A stretch of 20,700 nt of DNA from DATMQA01 sp035566895. GTDB lineage: Bacteria > Verrucomicrobiota > Verrucomicrobiia > Limisphaerales > UBA8199. Below are positions 7,640 through 14,654 of the stretch, piece after piece. The stretch is taken from contig DATMQA010000054.1 in NCBI GenBank assembly GCA_035566895.1, positions 1 through 20,700 of the forward strand, in the 5' to 3' direction. The notes under the pieces were generated by a model that saw only the letters and a list, made by a program, of their open reading frames with translations, made no database searches and was not told where the DNA came from. A program made the position numbers and the translations under genes. The stretch's first letter is position 1. Every line of letters begins with the position of its first letter.

Positions 7640-8507
7640 CAAGATCAGGCGCGTGGGTGTACTCGGCAACACCGAGAAGCCTTCGTGCGCCACGGTGGTC
7701 AAACAAGCCGCGCGGCTGCTCGCCGCAGCCGGTCGAAAGGTTTACAGTGAACCGGCCACGGCCGAAACCGCCGGCATTAAGACCGTCGTTTGCTCCGATG
7801 CCGCTACGCTCACCAGACAGGTGGATCTGCTGCTGGTCTTTGGCGGAGATGGCACCATGCTGCGGGTCGCACGCGAGATTGCCGGCTCTCAGACCCCCAT
7901 CCTGGGCATCAACATCGGCAGCCTCGGCTTTCTCACTGCGGTCCCTTCTGCCGGGCTGGCACAGGCGTTGCGACAAGTCTGGAGAGGAGAATTCTCTTTT
8001 GAATCGCGGGCGCTGCTCCAGGCCGCCGGCCCGTGCTGCGGGCGGTTGGTGGAACAAACCGCCCTCAATGACATCGTCATCAGCCGTGGCATCGCCTCAC
8101 GGCTCATCGAGTTGGCCGTGCGCGTCGATGGGGAGCCACTGACACAATATCGGTGCGACGGCTTGATCGTCAGCTCGCCGACCGGTTCAACGGCCTATTC
8201 GCTCGCCGCCGGCGGCGCGGTGGTTTTTCCGACCGCCCAGGTGCTCGAGTTAACCCCCATCTGCCCGCACACGCTTTCGAACCGTTCGCTGGTGTTGCCG
8301 CTGACCTCTGAAATTGAGGTGAAGGTCATCAGTCCCAAGGTCGAAACCATCCTCAGCGCGGATGGGCAGGTGGTGAGCAAATTGGCGATGGGCGATACCC
8401 TCCGCGTTCACCGCAGCCGGCGCACGGTCCGGTTGATGCACCTGGCCGGAAGCTCCTTCTGCGAAACCCTGCGCCGGAAGCTGCATTGGAGAGGGGCCAC
8501 TCTATGA
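7623..8507 (+). CDS. nadK: NAD kinase
   Basis: It phosphorylates NAD+ to NADP+ in the cytosol, usually with ATP. The 294 residues match the family. Motifs are GGDGTML (74-80), NIGSLGFL (97-104), the ND pair (149-150) and the glycine-rich SSPTGSTAYSLAAGG (184-198), which shape the nucleotide sites; D76 is the expected catalytic aspartate. Start codons are ambiguous: TTG at 7623 overlaps tlyA by 17 bp, and TTG at 7632 by 8 bp. No ATG precedes the first conserved strand RRVGVLGN. Its stop overlaps the ATG of the LacI-type gene in an ATGA arrangement, so tlyA, nadK and the regulator are probably cotranscribed and translationally coupled. Nothing unusual is seen in the protein. Confidence 0.95.
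   Translation: MKKLADKIRRVGVLGNTEKPSCATVVKQAARLLAAAGRKVYSEPATAETAGIKTVVCSDAATLTRQVDLLLVFGGDGTMLRVAREIAGSQTPILGINIGSLGFLTAVPSAGLAQALRQVWRGEFSFESRALLQAAGPCCGRLVEQTALNDIVISRGIASRLIELAVRVDGEPLTQYRCDGLIVSSPTGSTAYSLAAGGAVVFPTAQVLELTPICPHTLSNRSLVLPLTSEIEVKVISPKVETILSADGQVVSKLAMGDTLRVHRSRRTVRLMHLAGSSFCETLRRKLHWRGATL
8488..8496 (+). promoter_or_regulatory. ribosome binding site deciding the LacI-type start
   Basis: GGAGAGGGG lies inside the end of nadK, 7 nt before ATG 8504. It supports that ATG over the in-frame TTG at 8486. It is one of only two clear Shine-Dalgarno sequences I found in the window. Confidence 0.7.
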
Positions 8508-9550
8508 TCCGCCTCAAGGACATTGCGGCGCGGGCCAACGTCTCGGTGATGACGGTCTCGAAAGCGTTGCGCGACGAGCACGATGTCTCGGCGGAAACCA
8601 AAACACGCATCAAGCTGCTGGCCCAGCAAATGGGTTATGTGCCGGACTCAACCGCGCAGGGACTGCGCACCCGCACCAGCAAGCTTTTCGGCCTGGTCAT
8701 TCCTTCGCTGGCCAATCCAATTTACTCGCGCATTCTCCTGGCGATTCAAGAGCGCGCCTTCGAGCTAGGCTATGATGTCCTGCTGGCCTACACCTTCAAT
8801 ACTCCGGAACGTGAGGAGGTCTGCATCCGGCGATTGCTCTCCCGGCAGGTGGATGGCATGTTCATCGCGCCGGTTTATCGGATTGCATCGGAGGCACGGA
8901 TTTATCAGGAATTGCTGGCACGCCAGGTCCCCACGGTGCTCCTCGGCCATACCGTACCTTTTTGCAGCCATTTTGTGAACGTCGAAGCCGACGACCTGTT
9001 GGGCGGCTATGCGGTCACGCAGCACTTTCTCAAATTGGGACACAAAAGGATCGCGTTCCTGGCAGGCCCCGTGGCGACTCCCTGGAACCAGGAGCGCTTC
9101 GAGGGCTACCGCCGTGCGCTGAGGGAAGCCGGCTTGGACGTCGATGATAAACTGGTCTTCCAAGCGGGGCGGATGCTGGAAGACGGTGTGAAAGCCGCCA
9201 TGCAGATGATTAACGAAGGGGCGCAGGCGACTGCCGTGCAAGCGGCCAACGACCTGGTCGCCGCCGGAGCTGCGAAAGTCTTTCTTAAGCAAAGGCTTAG
9301 AATTCCTGAAGACGTCTCGATCGCCGGCTTTGGCAACACGCTGCTGAGCGAGTATTTCCTGGTACCCCTCACGACCATGAGCCAGCCCAAGCACCGTCTC
9401 GGCTTGGCGGCGATCGAGGCGATGACGCATCTCCTGCGGGGCCATCGCCCAGACAGCAAACGCCTGCCGACCGAATTGATCGTCCGGGCCAGCAGCGGCA
9501 CTCCTCCTGCTACACCTGCCTTAAAGCGTCTTAAGACGCTCAATAGTTAA
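8504..9550 (+). CDS. LacI-family transcriptional regulator
   Basis: A 348-residue repressor-type regulator. The N-terminal helix-turn-helix (LKDIAARANVSVMTVSKAL, residues 4-22) is followed by the hinge-helix region (near YVPDSTAQGLRTRTS). A periplasmic-binding-like effector domain follows, beginning LFGLVIPSLANPIYSRIL. Ligands of such proteins are mostly sugars or related metabolites; none can be named here. The ATG at 8504 overlaps the nadK stop and has a good Shine-Dalgarno sequence, so it is translated with nadK. A LacI regulator after nadK is unexpected. The nearest plausible targets are the DUF1549/DUF1501 genes upstream, which often belong to glycan-use loci, but this is only inferred from position. 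A perfect 16-bp palindrome lies in its last codons. Confidence 0.92.
   Translation: MIRLKDIAARANVSVMTVSKALRDEHDVSAETKTRIKLLAQQMGYVPDSTAQGLRTRTSKLFGLVIPSLANPIYSRILLAIQERAFELGYDVLLAYTFNTPEREEVCIRRLLSRQVDGMFIAPVYRIASEARIYQELLARQVPTVLLGHTVPFCSHFVNVEADDLLGGYAVTQHFLKLGHKRIAFLAGPVATPWNQERFEGYRRALREAGLDVDDKLVFQAGRMLEDGVKAAMQMINEGAQATAVQAANDLVAAGAAKVFLKQRLRIPEDVSIAGFGNTLLSEYFLVPLTTMSQPKHRLGLAAIEAMTHLLRGHRPDSKRLPTELIVRASSGTPPATPALKRLKTLNS
9525..9540. other. 16-bp perfect palindrome at the end of the LacI-type gene
   Basis: AGCGTCTTAAGACGCT is fully self-complementary. It ends 10 bp before the lacI-type stop and 22 bp before the next gene's ATG. As RNA it forms a 6-bp stem with a TTAA loop but has no T-run. 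It may be an operator for the downstream gene or chance: about 0.3 such palindromes are expected in 20.7 kb of random sequence. Confidence 0.45.
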
Positions 9551-9562
9551 AAAGACGACAAT

Positions 9563-9985
9563 ATGAAAAGAGCCCTTACGCTAGCGTTAATCGTGGTGGG
9601 CGTCGCAGGTGTCCTGTGGGTGGCTAAAGGTTGGACACTTCGGCGCACAGACGAGAAAATCACCAAATTCAATACCGATTGTGACACCCTCATTCTCGGT
9701 ATCCAGCAATACAAGGAATTTGTTGGCACTTATCCCACCGGGAATAACTCCCAGATCGTCAAGGCTCTGCTGGGCCAGACGGAGAAAAAGGTTCTGATCC
9801 TGGCGGTGCGCCGCAGCGATCTGAACGACAAAGGGGAGATCGTGGACCCTTGGGGCACCCCGCTCCAGTTTTACTTCTCCCATAACGAAGTCCTGATCCG
9901 CTCGGCGGGACCAAATAAGGTGTTCGAGGATAGCGCCATCGCGGCCCCGGATGACCTGTACCGGTGTGCGGGGAAGGAGAAGTAG
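9563..9985 (+). CDS. small membrane-anchored protein with GspG-like C-terminal segment
   Basis: The 140-residue protein has one N-terminal hydrophobic helix (about 4-22, ALTLALIVVGVAGVLWVA) and then a soluble domain. The stretch around 91-121 (GEIVDPWGTPLQFYF and IRSAGPNKVFEDS) resembles the C-terminus of type II secretion major pseudopilins (GspG), where the DPWG(T/N)PL and S.GPD-type segments lie around the calcium site. The classical prepilin peptidase site (Gly followed by Phe-Thr-Leu-Ile-Glu) is absent. The helix is therefore likely an uncleaved anchor, and this may be a pseudopilin derivative with another job. No other secretion genes are in the window. It starts at ATG 9563, 12 bp after the LacI-type stop, without a clear Shine-Dalgarno sequence. 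It converges on the rRNA methyltransferase gene with only 15 bp between stops. Confidence 0.75.
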   Translation: MKRALTLALIVVGVAGVLWVAKGWTLRRTDEKITKFNTDCDTLILGIQQYKEFVGTYPTGNNSQIVKALLGQTEKKVLILAVRRSDLNDKGEIVDPWGTPLQFYFSHNEVLIRSAGPNKVFEDSAIAAPDDLYRCAGKEK

Positions 9986-10000
9986 AAGTCGCGCGGAAGG

Positions 10001-11128
10001 TTAGCGCGCCCGAATCCAGGCGGCGATAAACATCCCGTTGCCGCCGGATTGTTGGGGCCAGAGATAAAGTCCGGCTGCAGCAGGTGAGCTGGGCTGTAAA
10101 GGATTGGTAAGAGCGAGGGGTTTGAAATCGGGAAGCTTTTCTTCGAAGAACCGGACCACCGCGGTTGTTTCTGAGCGGGTTAAAGTGCAAGCGGCGTAAA
10201 CCAACCGCCCGCCCGGTTTGACACTGGGTGCAGCGTTCTCAAGCAGTTGTTTCTGCAGTCCACCGAGTTCCTTTACATCCTGGGGTGTCGTGGTCCAGCG
10301 GGCATGCGGGTTGCGGTGCCAGGTGCCGATACCGCTGCATGGCGCATCCAAGAGCACGCCGTCGAAGTTCGTTTTGGTCGGCAGCCTCGGTCCTCCATTC
10401 CATAGCGCCGACCGATAGTTGAAAGCCTTCGCGCGAGCGGCGCGGCGCTTCAGCTTCTGCAACCGCCAGGCGGCGCGATCGCTGGCCCAAATCAGCCCTT
10501 TATTCTCCATCAGAGCAGAAAGGTGCAGCAACTTGCCGCCTTCGCCGGCACAGGCATCCCACCACGTTTCGGCCGCACGCGCAGCACAGAGGAGCCCGAC
10601 GGCTTGTGAGCTGAGGTCCTGCACCTCGAATTCGCCAGCATGAAACTCAGGCGTGCGGAACAAGTCTTTGCGGCCCCGGTATTCCAGAGTGTCACCCAGC
10701 ATGCCATCGCCGAAGACATAACAATCACCCAATTTTCCTGCCAGGGCGCTCCCCTGCCCTGCCCGCGCGCGCAGCCATAGCTTCGGTTCGGCTTGCAGCG
10801 TCCGCACCCAGTTCGGAGTGATTTCCATTTCATCCTTTAACCAGGCGGGAACGGCTCGCGCGATGAGGTCCGAGTCGGGGAAGGTTCGTGGCTGAGCTTG
10901 AAATCTCTGCCCTAACTGCAAGGCGCGCTCGATTTGCTCATGAAGAGGTGTTCGCTCGTCGAGCCAGCCCCGCCAGCGGTAATAGGTGAAAACGGCGCGG
11001 CTGATCTCGGCGGCTTCCTCGGGTGGAAGAAAGCGTTGGGCCTTGAGCTCCTGCCGGAGAGCTCCGTCGGCGGGATGCCCGCGGTCCGCGGAGCGGATGA
11101 CGTGCTCGATTAAAGTCGGAATTGCCAT
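10001..11128 (-). CDS. RsmB/NOP-family rRNA (cytosine-C5)-methyltransferase
   Basis: An S-adenosylmethionine-dependent RNA m5C methyltransferase, most like RsmB, which modifies 16S rRNA in other bacteria. It has 375 residues against about 430 for E. coli RsmB; the N-terminal NusB-like part is short (roughly 1-100). Motif I is DACAGEGGKLLHLS (191-204). Motif IV is DAPCSGIGTWHRNP (261-274) with C264, and motif VI is YAACTLTRSE (311-320) with C314. The two Cys, one catalytic and one for product release, are 50 residues apart, as in E. coli RsmB. ATG at 11128 lies 6 nt after the acnA stop, so the two genes are probably cotranscribed. The exact target base cannot be read from sequence. Confidence 0.9.
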   Translation of the reverse strand: MAIPTLIEHVIRSADRGHPADGALRQELKAQRFLPPEEAAEISRAVFTYYRWRGWLDERTPLHEQIERALQLGQRFQAQPRTFPDSDLIARAVPAWLKDEMEITPNWVRTLQAEPKLWLRARAGQGSALAGKLGDCYVFGDGMLGDTLEYRGRKDLFRTPEFHAGEFEVQDLSSQAVGLLCAARAAETWWDACAGEGGKLLHLSALMENKGLIWASDRAAWRLQKLKRRAARAKAFNYRSALWNGGPRLPTKTNFDGVLLDAPCSGIGTWHRNPHARWTTTPQDVKELGGLQKQLLENAAPSVKPGGRLVYAACTLTRSETTAVVRFFEEKLPDFKPLALTNPLQPSSPAAAGLYLWPQQSGGNGMFIAAWIRAR

Positions 11129-11134
11129 TCACAA

Positions 11135-14023
11135 CTATACCTTGGCGACGAGTTGCCTCAGGACGTAAGGCAGAATGCCGCCGTGCTGATAGTAATCAAT
11201 CTCGATGGGAGTATCGATGCGGCAAGTCACGGGCACCGTCTCCACCTGGCCATTGGCGCGGGTGATGCGCAGGTTAAGGTCTTGTTGCGGCTTGAGGCCC
11301 TGAGCCAGACCGAGCACATCGTAGGTTTCAGTACCGTCGAGCCCGAGCGTTTGGGCGGTCTTGCCTTCTTTGAATTGCAGCGGCAGCAGGCCCATGCCGA
11401 CGAGGTTGGAGCGGTGGATGCGCTCGAAGCTTTGCGCGACGACAGCTTTGACCCCCAGCAACGCCGTGCCCTTGGCGGCCCAGTCGCGGGAACTGCCGGT
11501 GCCGTATTCCTGGCCGGCGAGCACAACCAAGGGCGTGCCTTCCTTCTGATATGCCATCGCCGCGTCATAAATGGACACGGTTTCCTCCGGCGTGCACTCG
11601 CCGCTTTTGGCGGCAAAGCATCTGGTCACACCGCCCTCTTTGCCCGGGACCATCAGGTTTTTGATACGCACGTTGGCGAAGGTCCCGCGTGTCATCACGC
11701 GGTCGTTGCCGCGGCGCGAGCCGTAGCTGTTAAAATCTTCAAAGGCGACGCCTTTTTCCAAGAGGTATTTGCCAGCCGGTGAAGACTTTTTGATGCTGCC
11801 GGCCGGGGAGATGTGATCGGTGGTGACGCTGTCGCCGAAGATGCCCAGCGCGCGCGCGCCGTTGATGTCGTGAATCTTTTCCGGCTGCAGATTGAAATTG
11901 GTGAAGAAGGGCGGCTCGTGGATGTAGGTGCTGTTCGGCTCCCATTGATAGACATTGCCGGTGCTGGCGGGGATTTCGGTCCACTTGGGATTTTGCTCAG
12001 CAAAATCGCGATAGAGCTTCCGAAAAACTTCCGGTTTCAAGGCCGATTGCAGCAGGTCGCGAATCTCCTGCAGGGTCGGCCAGAGGTCTTTGAGGTAAAC
12101 GTCCTTGCCGTCCTTGCCTTGGCCAAGCGGGTCTTTGCTCAGGTCGATGTCAACGCGTCCGGCGAGGGCGAAAGCCACGACGAGTGGCGGCGACATGAGG
12201 AAATTGGCTTTGATGTTCTGGTGAACGCGCGCCTCGAAGTTGCGGTTGCCGGAGAGAACGGAAGCGGCAACGAGGTCGTGCTTGCTGATCGCTTCATCGA
12301 CCGGAGCCGAAAGCGGACCGGAATTGCCGATACAAGTGGTGCAGCCGTAGCCGACGAGGTTGAAGCCGAGCTGATCGAGATAGGGCTGCAAGCCGGCTTT
12401 GGTGAGGTAATCGGTAACGACCCGCGAGCCGGGTGCAAGAGAGGTCTTGACCAGCGGGCTGACTTGCAAACCGTGCTCGACGGCCTTCTTCGCCAGCAAC
12501 CCGGCCGCCAGCATCACCGAAGGATTGCTGGTATTGGTGCAACTCGTAATGGCGGCAATGAGGACGCTGCCATGACGGATTTGGGATTCATGCTTGAGGG
12601 CCGGCGCCGCAACCGCATCGGGGGTCGGCCGGTTATTGGCCATTTCCAGTTCGGTGAGGGGATTGGTGTTGCGCAACTGTGCGGTTTGCGCCGACACAGG
12701 TTCCTGGCTGCCGCCACCGCGGGTGGACCCGTTTGAGACCGCTACGGAGAAGGTCTTGGCCAGCTCGGCGCTGGATTTGCCAAAGCCGTTTTCGGTGAGT
12801 GGTTTGGTAAAAGCGGAGACGAACTCTCTTTTGAGGTTGGGGAGTTCGATCCGGTCCTGGGGCCGCTTGGGTCCGGCAACGCTGGGAACGACCGAAGCCA
12901 AATCCAGGTCGAGTTGAACCGAGTAGTCGATTTGGTCCTTCTTCGGAATCCCGAACAGGCCCTGGGCCTGGTAATAATTTTGGTAAGTACGGCAATGCTC
13001 TTCACTGCGGCCCGTCGCCCGGAGGTAGTTGACACACTCGTCATCGATGGGGAAGAAGCCCATAGTGGCGCCGTATTCGGGCGCCATGTTGGCGATCGTG
13101 GCGCGGTCCACCACCGGGAGCGCCGCGGCGCCCGGTCCATAGAACTCGACGAATTTGCCGACCACCTTGGCCTTGCGGAGCATTTGCGTGATGGTCAGGG
13201 CCAGGTCGGTGGCCGTGACGCCTTCCCGCAGCGAGCCGGTCAAATGCACGCCGACGACGTCGGGAGTCAGGAAATAGACTGGCTGGCCCAACATCCCGGC
13301 CTCGGCTTCGATGCCGCCAACGCCCCACCCAACGATACCGAGACCATTGATCATGGTCGTGTGGGAATCGGTGCCGACAAGGGTGTCGGGGTAGAAAACC
13401 GTCCGTTGCTGAGAGTTGATGTTTGATGGGCCCGATAGCACACCTTTGGCCAAATACTCCAGATTGACCTGGTGGACAATGCCGATACCGGGCGGCACCA
13501 CCTTGAACGTCTCGAAGGCCTGCATGCCCCATTTAAGAAATTGGTAGCGTTCGCGGTTGCGCTGAAATTCCATATCCAGGTTGCGCCGCAACGCCTCGGC
13601 ACTTCCGAAAAAATCAACCTGGACCGAGTGATCGACCACGAGGTCCACGGGCACGAGGGGCTCGATGAGCTTGGGATTTTTCCCCAGGCGCGCCACCGCG
13701 GAGCGCATCGCCGCCAGGTCCACCAGCAGCGGCACACCGGTAAAATCCTGCAACACGATGCGGGCGACCACGAACGGTATCTCTTCCGTCCGCCCCGCGT
13801 TGGGTTTCCAATTGGCCAGCTCGCGGACGTTTTGCTCGGTGACGCGCTTGCCGTCGCAATTGCGCAGGACCGATTCCAGCACGATGCGAACGGAGACCGG
13901 CAGCCGGGAAACCGGCCCGATGCCCGCTTTTTCCAATTGTGGCAGGGAATAAAAAAGGCCCTGCTGACCATTGCCGACAGCAAAGTTCTGGAGCGTGTCA
14001 AATGTGCCGTTTGAGTCGTTCAT
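11135..14023 (-). CDS. acnA: aconitate hydratase A
   Basis: A [4Fe-4S] enzyme that isomerises citrate to isocitrate via cis-aconitate in the TCA cycle; relatives act as RNA-binding regulators when they lose the cluster. The predicted cluster ligands are C495 (in SCTNTSNP) and C561 and C564 (in GYGCTTCIGNSGP). Other family stretches include TDSHTTMINGLGIVGWGVGGIEAE written in two parts: TDSHTTMINGLG (218-229) and VGWGVGGIEAE (231-241). At 962 residues it is longer than the usual 890. Comparison of Cys positions with E. coli AcnA (435, 501, 504) shows about 60 extra residues before the first ligand, mainly in the Gly/Ser/Asn/Pro-rich stretch around 410-482. The start ATG at 14023 has a good promoter candidate about 34 bp upstream. 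An rRNA methyltransferase follows after 6 nt. Confidence 0.96.
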   Translation of the reverse strand: MNDSNGTFDTLQNFAVGNGQQGLFYSLPQLEKAGIGPVSRLPVSVRIVLESVLRNCDGKRVTEQNVRELANWKPNAGRTEEIPFVVARIVLQDFTGVPLLVDLAAMRSAVARLGKNPKLIEPLVPVDLVVDHSVQVDFFGSAEALRRNLDMEFQRNRERYQFLKWGMQAFETFKVVPPGIGIVHQVNLEYLAKGVLSGPSNINSQQRTVFYPDTLVGTDSHTTMINGLGIVGWGVGGIEAEAGMLGQPVYFLTPDVVGVHLTGSLREGVTATDLALTITQMLRKAKVVGKFVEFYGPGAAALPVVDRATIANMAPEYGATMGFFPIDDECVNYLRATGRSEEHCRTYQNYYQAQGLFGIPKKDQIDYSVQLDLDLASVVPSVAGPKRPQDRIELPNLKREFVSAFTKPLTENGFGKSSAELAKTFSVAVSNGSTRGGGSQEPVSAQTAQLRNTNPLTELEMANNRPTPDAVAAPALKHESQIRHGSVLIAAITSCTNTSNPSVMLAAGLLAKKAVEHGLQVSPLVKTSLAPGSRVVTDYLTKAGLQPYLDQLGFNLVGYGCTTCIGNSGPLSAPVDEAISKHDLVAASVLSGNRNFEARVHQNIKANFLMSPPLVVAFALAGRVDIDLSKDPLGQGKDGKDVYLKDLWPTLQEIRDLLQSALKPEVFRKLYRDFAEQNPKWTEIPASTGNVYQWEPNSTYIHEPPFFTNFNLQPEKIHDINGARALGIFGDSVTTDHISPAGSIKKSSPAGKYLLEKGVAFEDFNSYGSRRGNDRVMTRGTFANVRIKNLMVPGKEGGVTRCFAAKSGECTPEETVSIYDAAMAYQKEGTPLVVLAGQEYGTGSSRDWAAKGTALLGVKAVVAQSFERIHRSNLVGMGLLPLQFKEGKTAQTLGLDGTETYDVLGLAQGLKPQQDLNLRITRANGQVETVPVTCRIDTPIEIDYYQHGGILPYVLRQLVAKV

Positions 14024-14056
14024 AAGAGTTTACCGGATGCAAGTCCAAGTGAGTAC

Positions 14057-14087
14057 AGTATAGGTTGAAGGCGGGGTTATTCAACCT
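14057..14087 (-). promoter_or_regulatory. acnA promoter with overlapping inverted-repeat operator candidate
   Basis: Reading the minus strand, TTGAAT (complement of 14079-14084, 4 of 6 consensus) and TATACT (complement of 14057-14062, 5 of 6) are 16 bp apart. Transcription would start near 14050, giving a leader of about 27 nt before the ATG at 14023. A perfect inverted repeat, AGGTTGAA (14062-14069) and TTCAACCT (14080-14087) with a 10-bp gap, covers the -35 and spacer. That is a typical position for a repressor site. A regulator cannot be named. Confidence 0.55.
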
Positions 14088-14107
14088 TGCAGATCATTTT
14101 TCCCCGG

Positions 14108-14653
14108 TCAGAACAAATAGCTCAGTGCGATCACGTGCAAATTGAGTCCCGGATTGCGGTCGCTGATGCCGGCATTCGACATGTGCTGAAACCGGTAACC
14201 AACACGGTAATGCCGCCAATCAAGATTCAGACCGAGATGGCTGGTAAATTGGAATGGGGTGCCGAAATCCTTAGTCTCAAACTCGTGGCGGCTGATAAGC
14301 GTCGGGCTTGCGCCGCCTTCGAAAGACAACGGAAATTGAGCCTTCCCCAGCAACAGCGAAGGACCGGCCGTGACAATAGCGGCGTCGCGGCCCGGATCGG
14401 CCAGCCACCCGCCGGAGAGATCGAAGCGTGATTGCAGCCGCCAGTCTTTGCCCAGGTCCCATTTCCACGGCAGGTTGCAGTTGACGAACGCTTCGGCCTG
14501 GTGGAAGTCATGGGCCCGGTCGGTGCCGGAGCCGCCGATGCGCGCGCCGACGGATTCAAGGCTAAAACCCGGGGCCTCTGCGGCCCCAGCGATGATTGGC
14601 AAACCGGTCAGCAGCCAAATATGTATTCCCAGTCGAGCGTAGATAGGCTTCAT
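14108..14653 (-). CDS. PagL-like acyloxyacyl hydrolase, outer-membrane beta-barrel
   Basis: It resembles the lipid A 3-O-deacylase (PagL) family, which removes an acyl chain from lipid A in the outer membrane. The 181 residues begin with a signal peptide (MKPIYARLGIHIWLLTGLP, cleavage near AGA-AEA). Alternating amphipathic strands follow, and the protein ends in a terminal Phe (LSYLF), as outer-membrane barrels do. The family's HxSN motif is QHMSN, with H157 and S159 as the catalytic pair. The PagL glutamate expected 14 residues after the His is Asn171 here, so the third catalytic residue differs or lies elsewhere. A Shine-Dalgarno sequence (GGAG-type, 14659-14664) sits inside the response-regulator gene, whose stop is 1 nt upstream of this ATG. 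The pair is therefore translationally coupled, which ties this barrel to the two-component system. Lipid A deacylation itself is inferred. Confidence 0.78.
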   Translation of the reverse strand: MKPIYARLGIHIWLLTGLPIIAGAAEAPGFSLESVGARIGGSGTDRAHDFHQAEAFVNCNLPWKWDLGKDWRLQSRFDLSGGWLADPGRDAAIVTAGPSLLLGKAQFPLSFEGGASPTLISRHEFETKDFGTPFQFTSHLGLNLDWRHYRVGYRFQHMSNAGISDRNPGLNLHVIALSYLF

Positions 14654-14654
14654 A

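Noticed and set aside
9990..10008. Possible shared terminator between the GspG-like and methyltransferase genes
   Set aside because: It is only a 5-bp CGCGC/GCGCG stem with a 9-nt loop and no T-run on either strand.
11813..12736. 307-codon open frame opposite acnA
   Set aside because: It lies entirely within conserved aconitase sequence including the cluster ligands and has no domain of its own.
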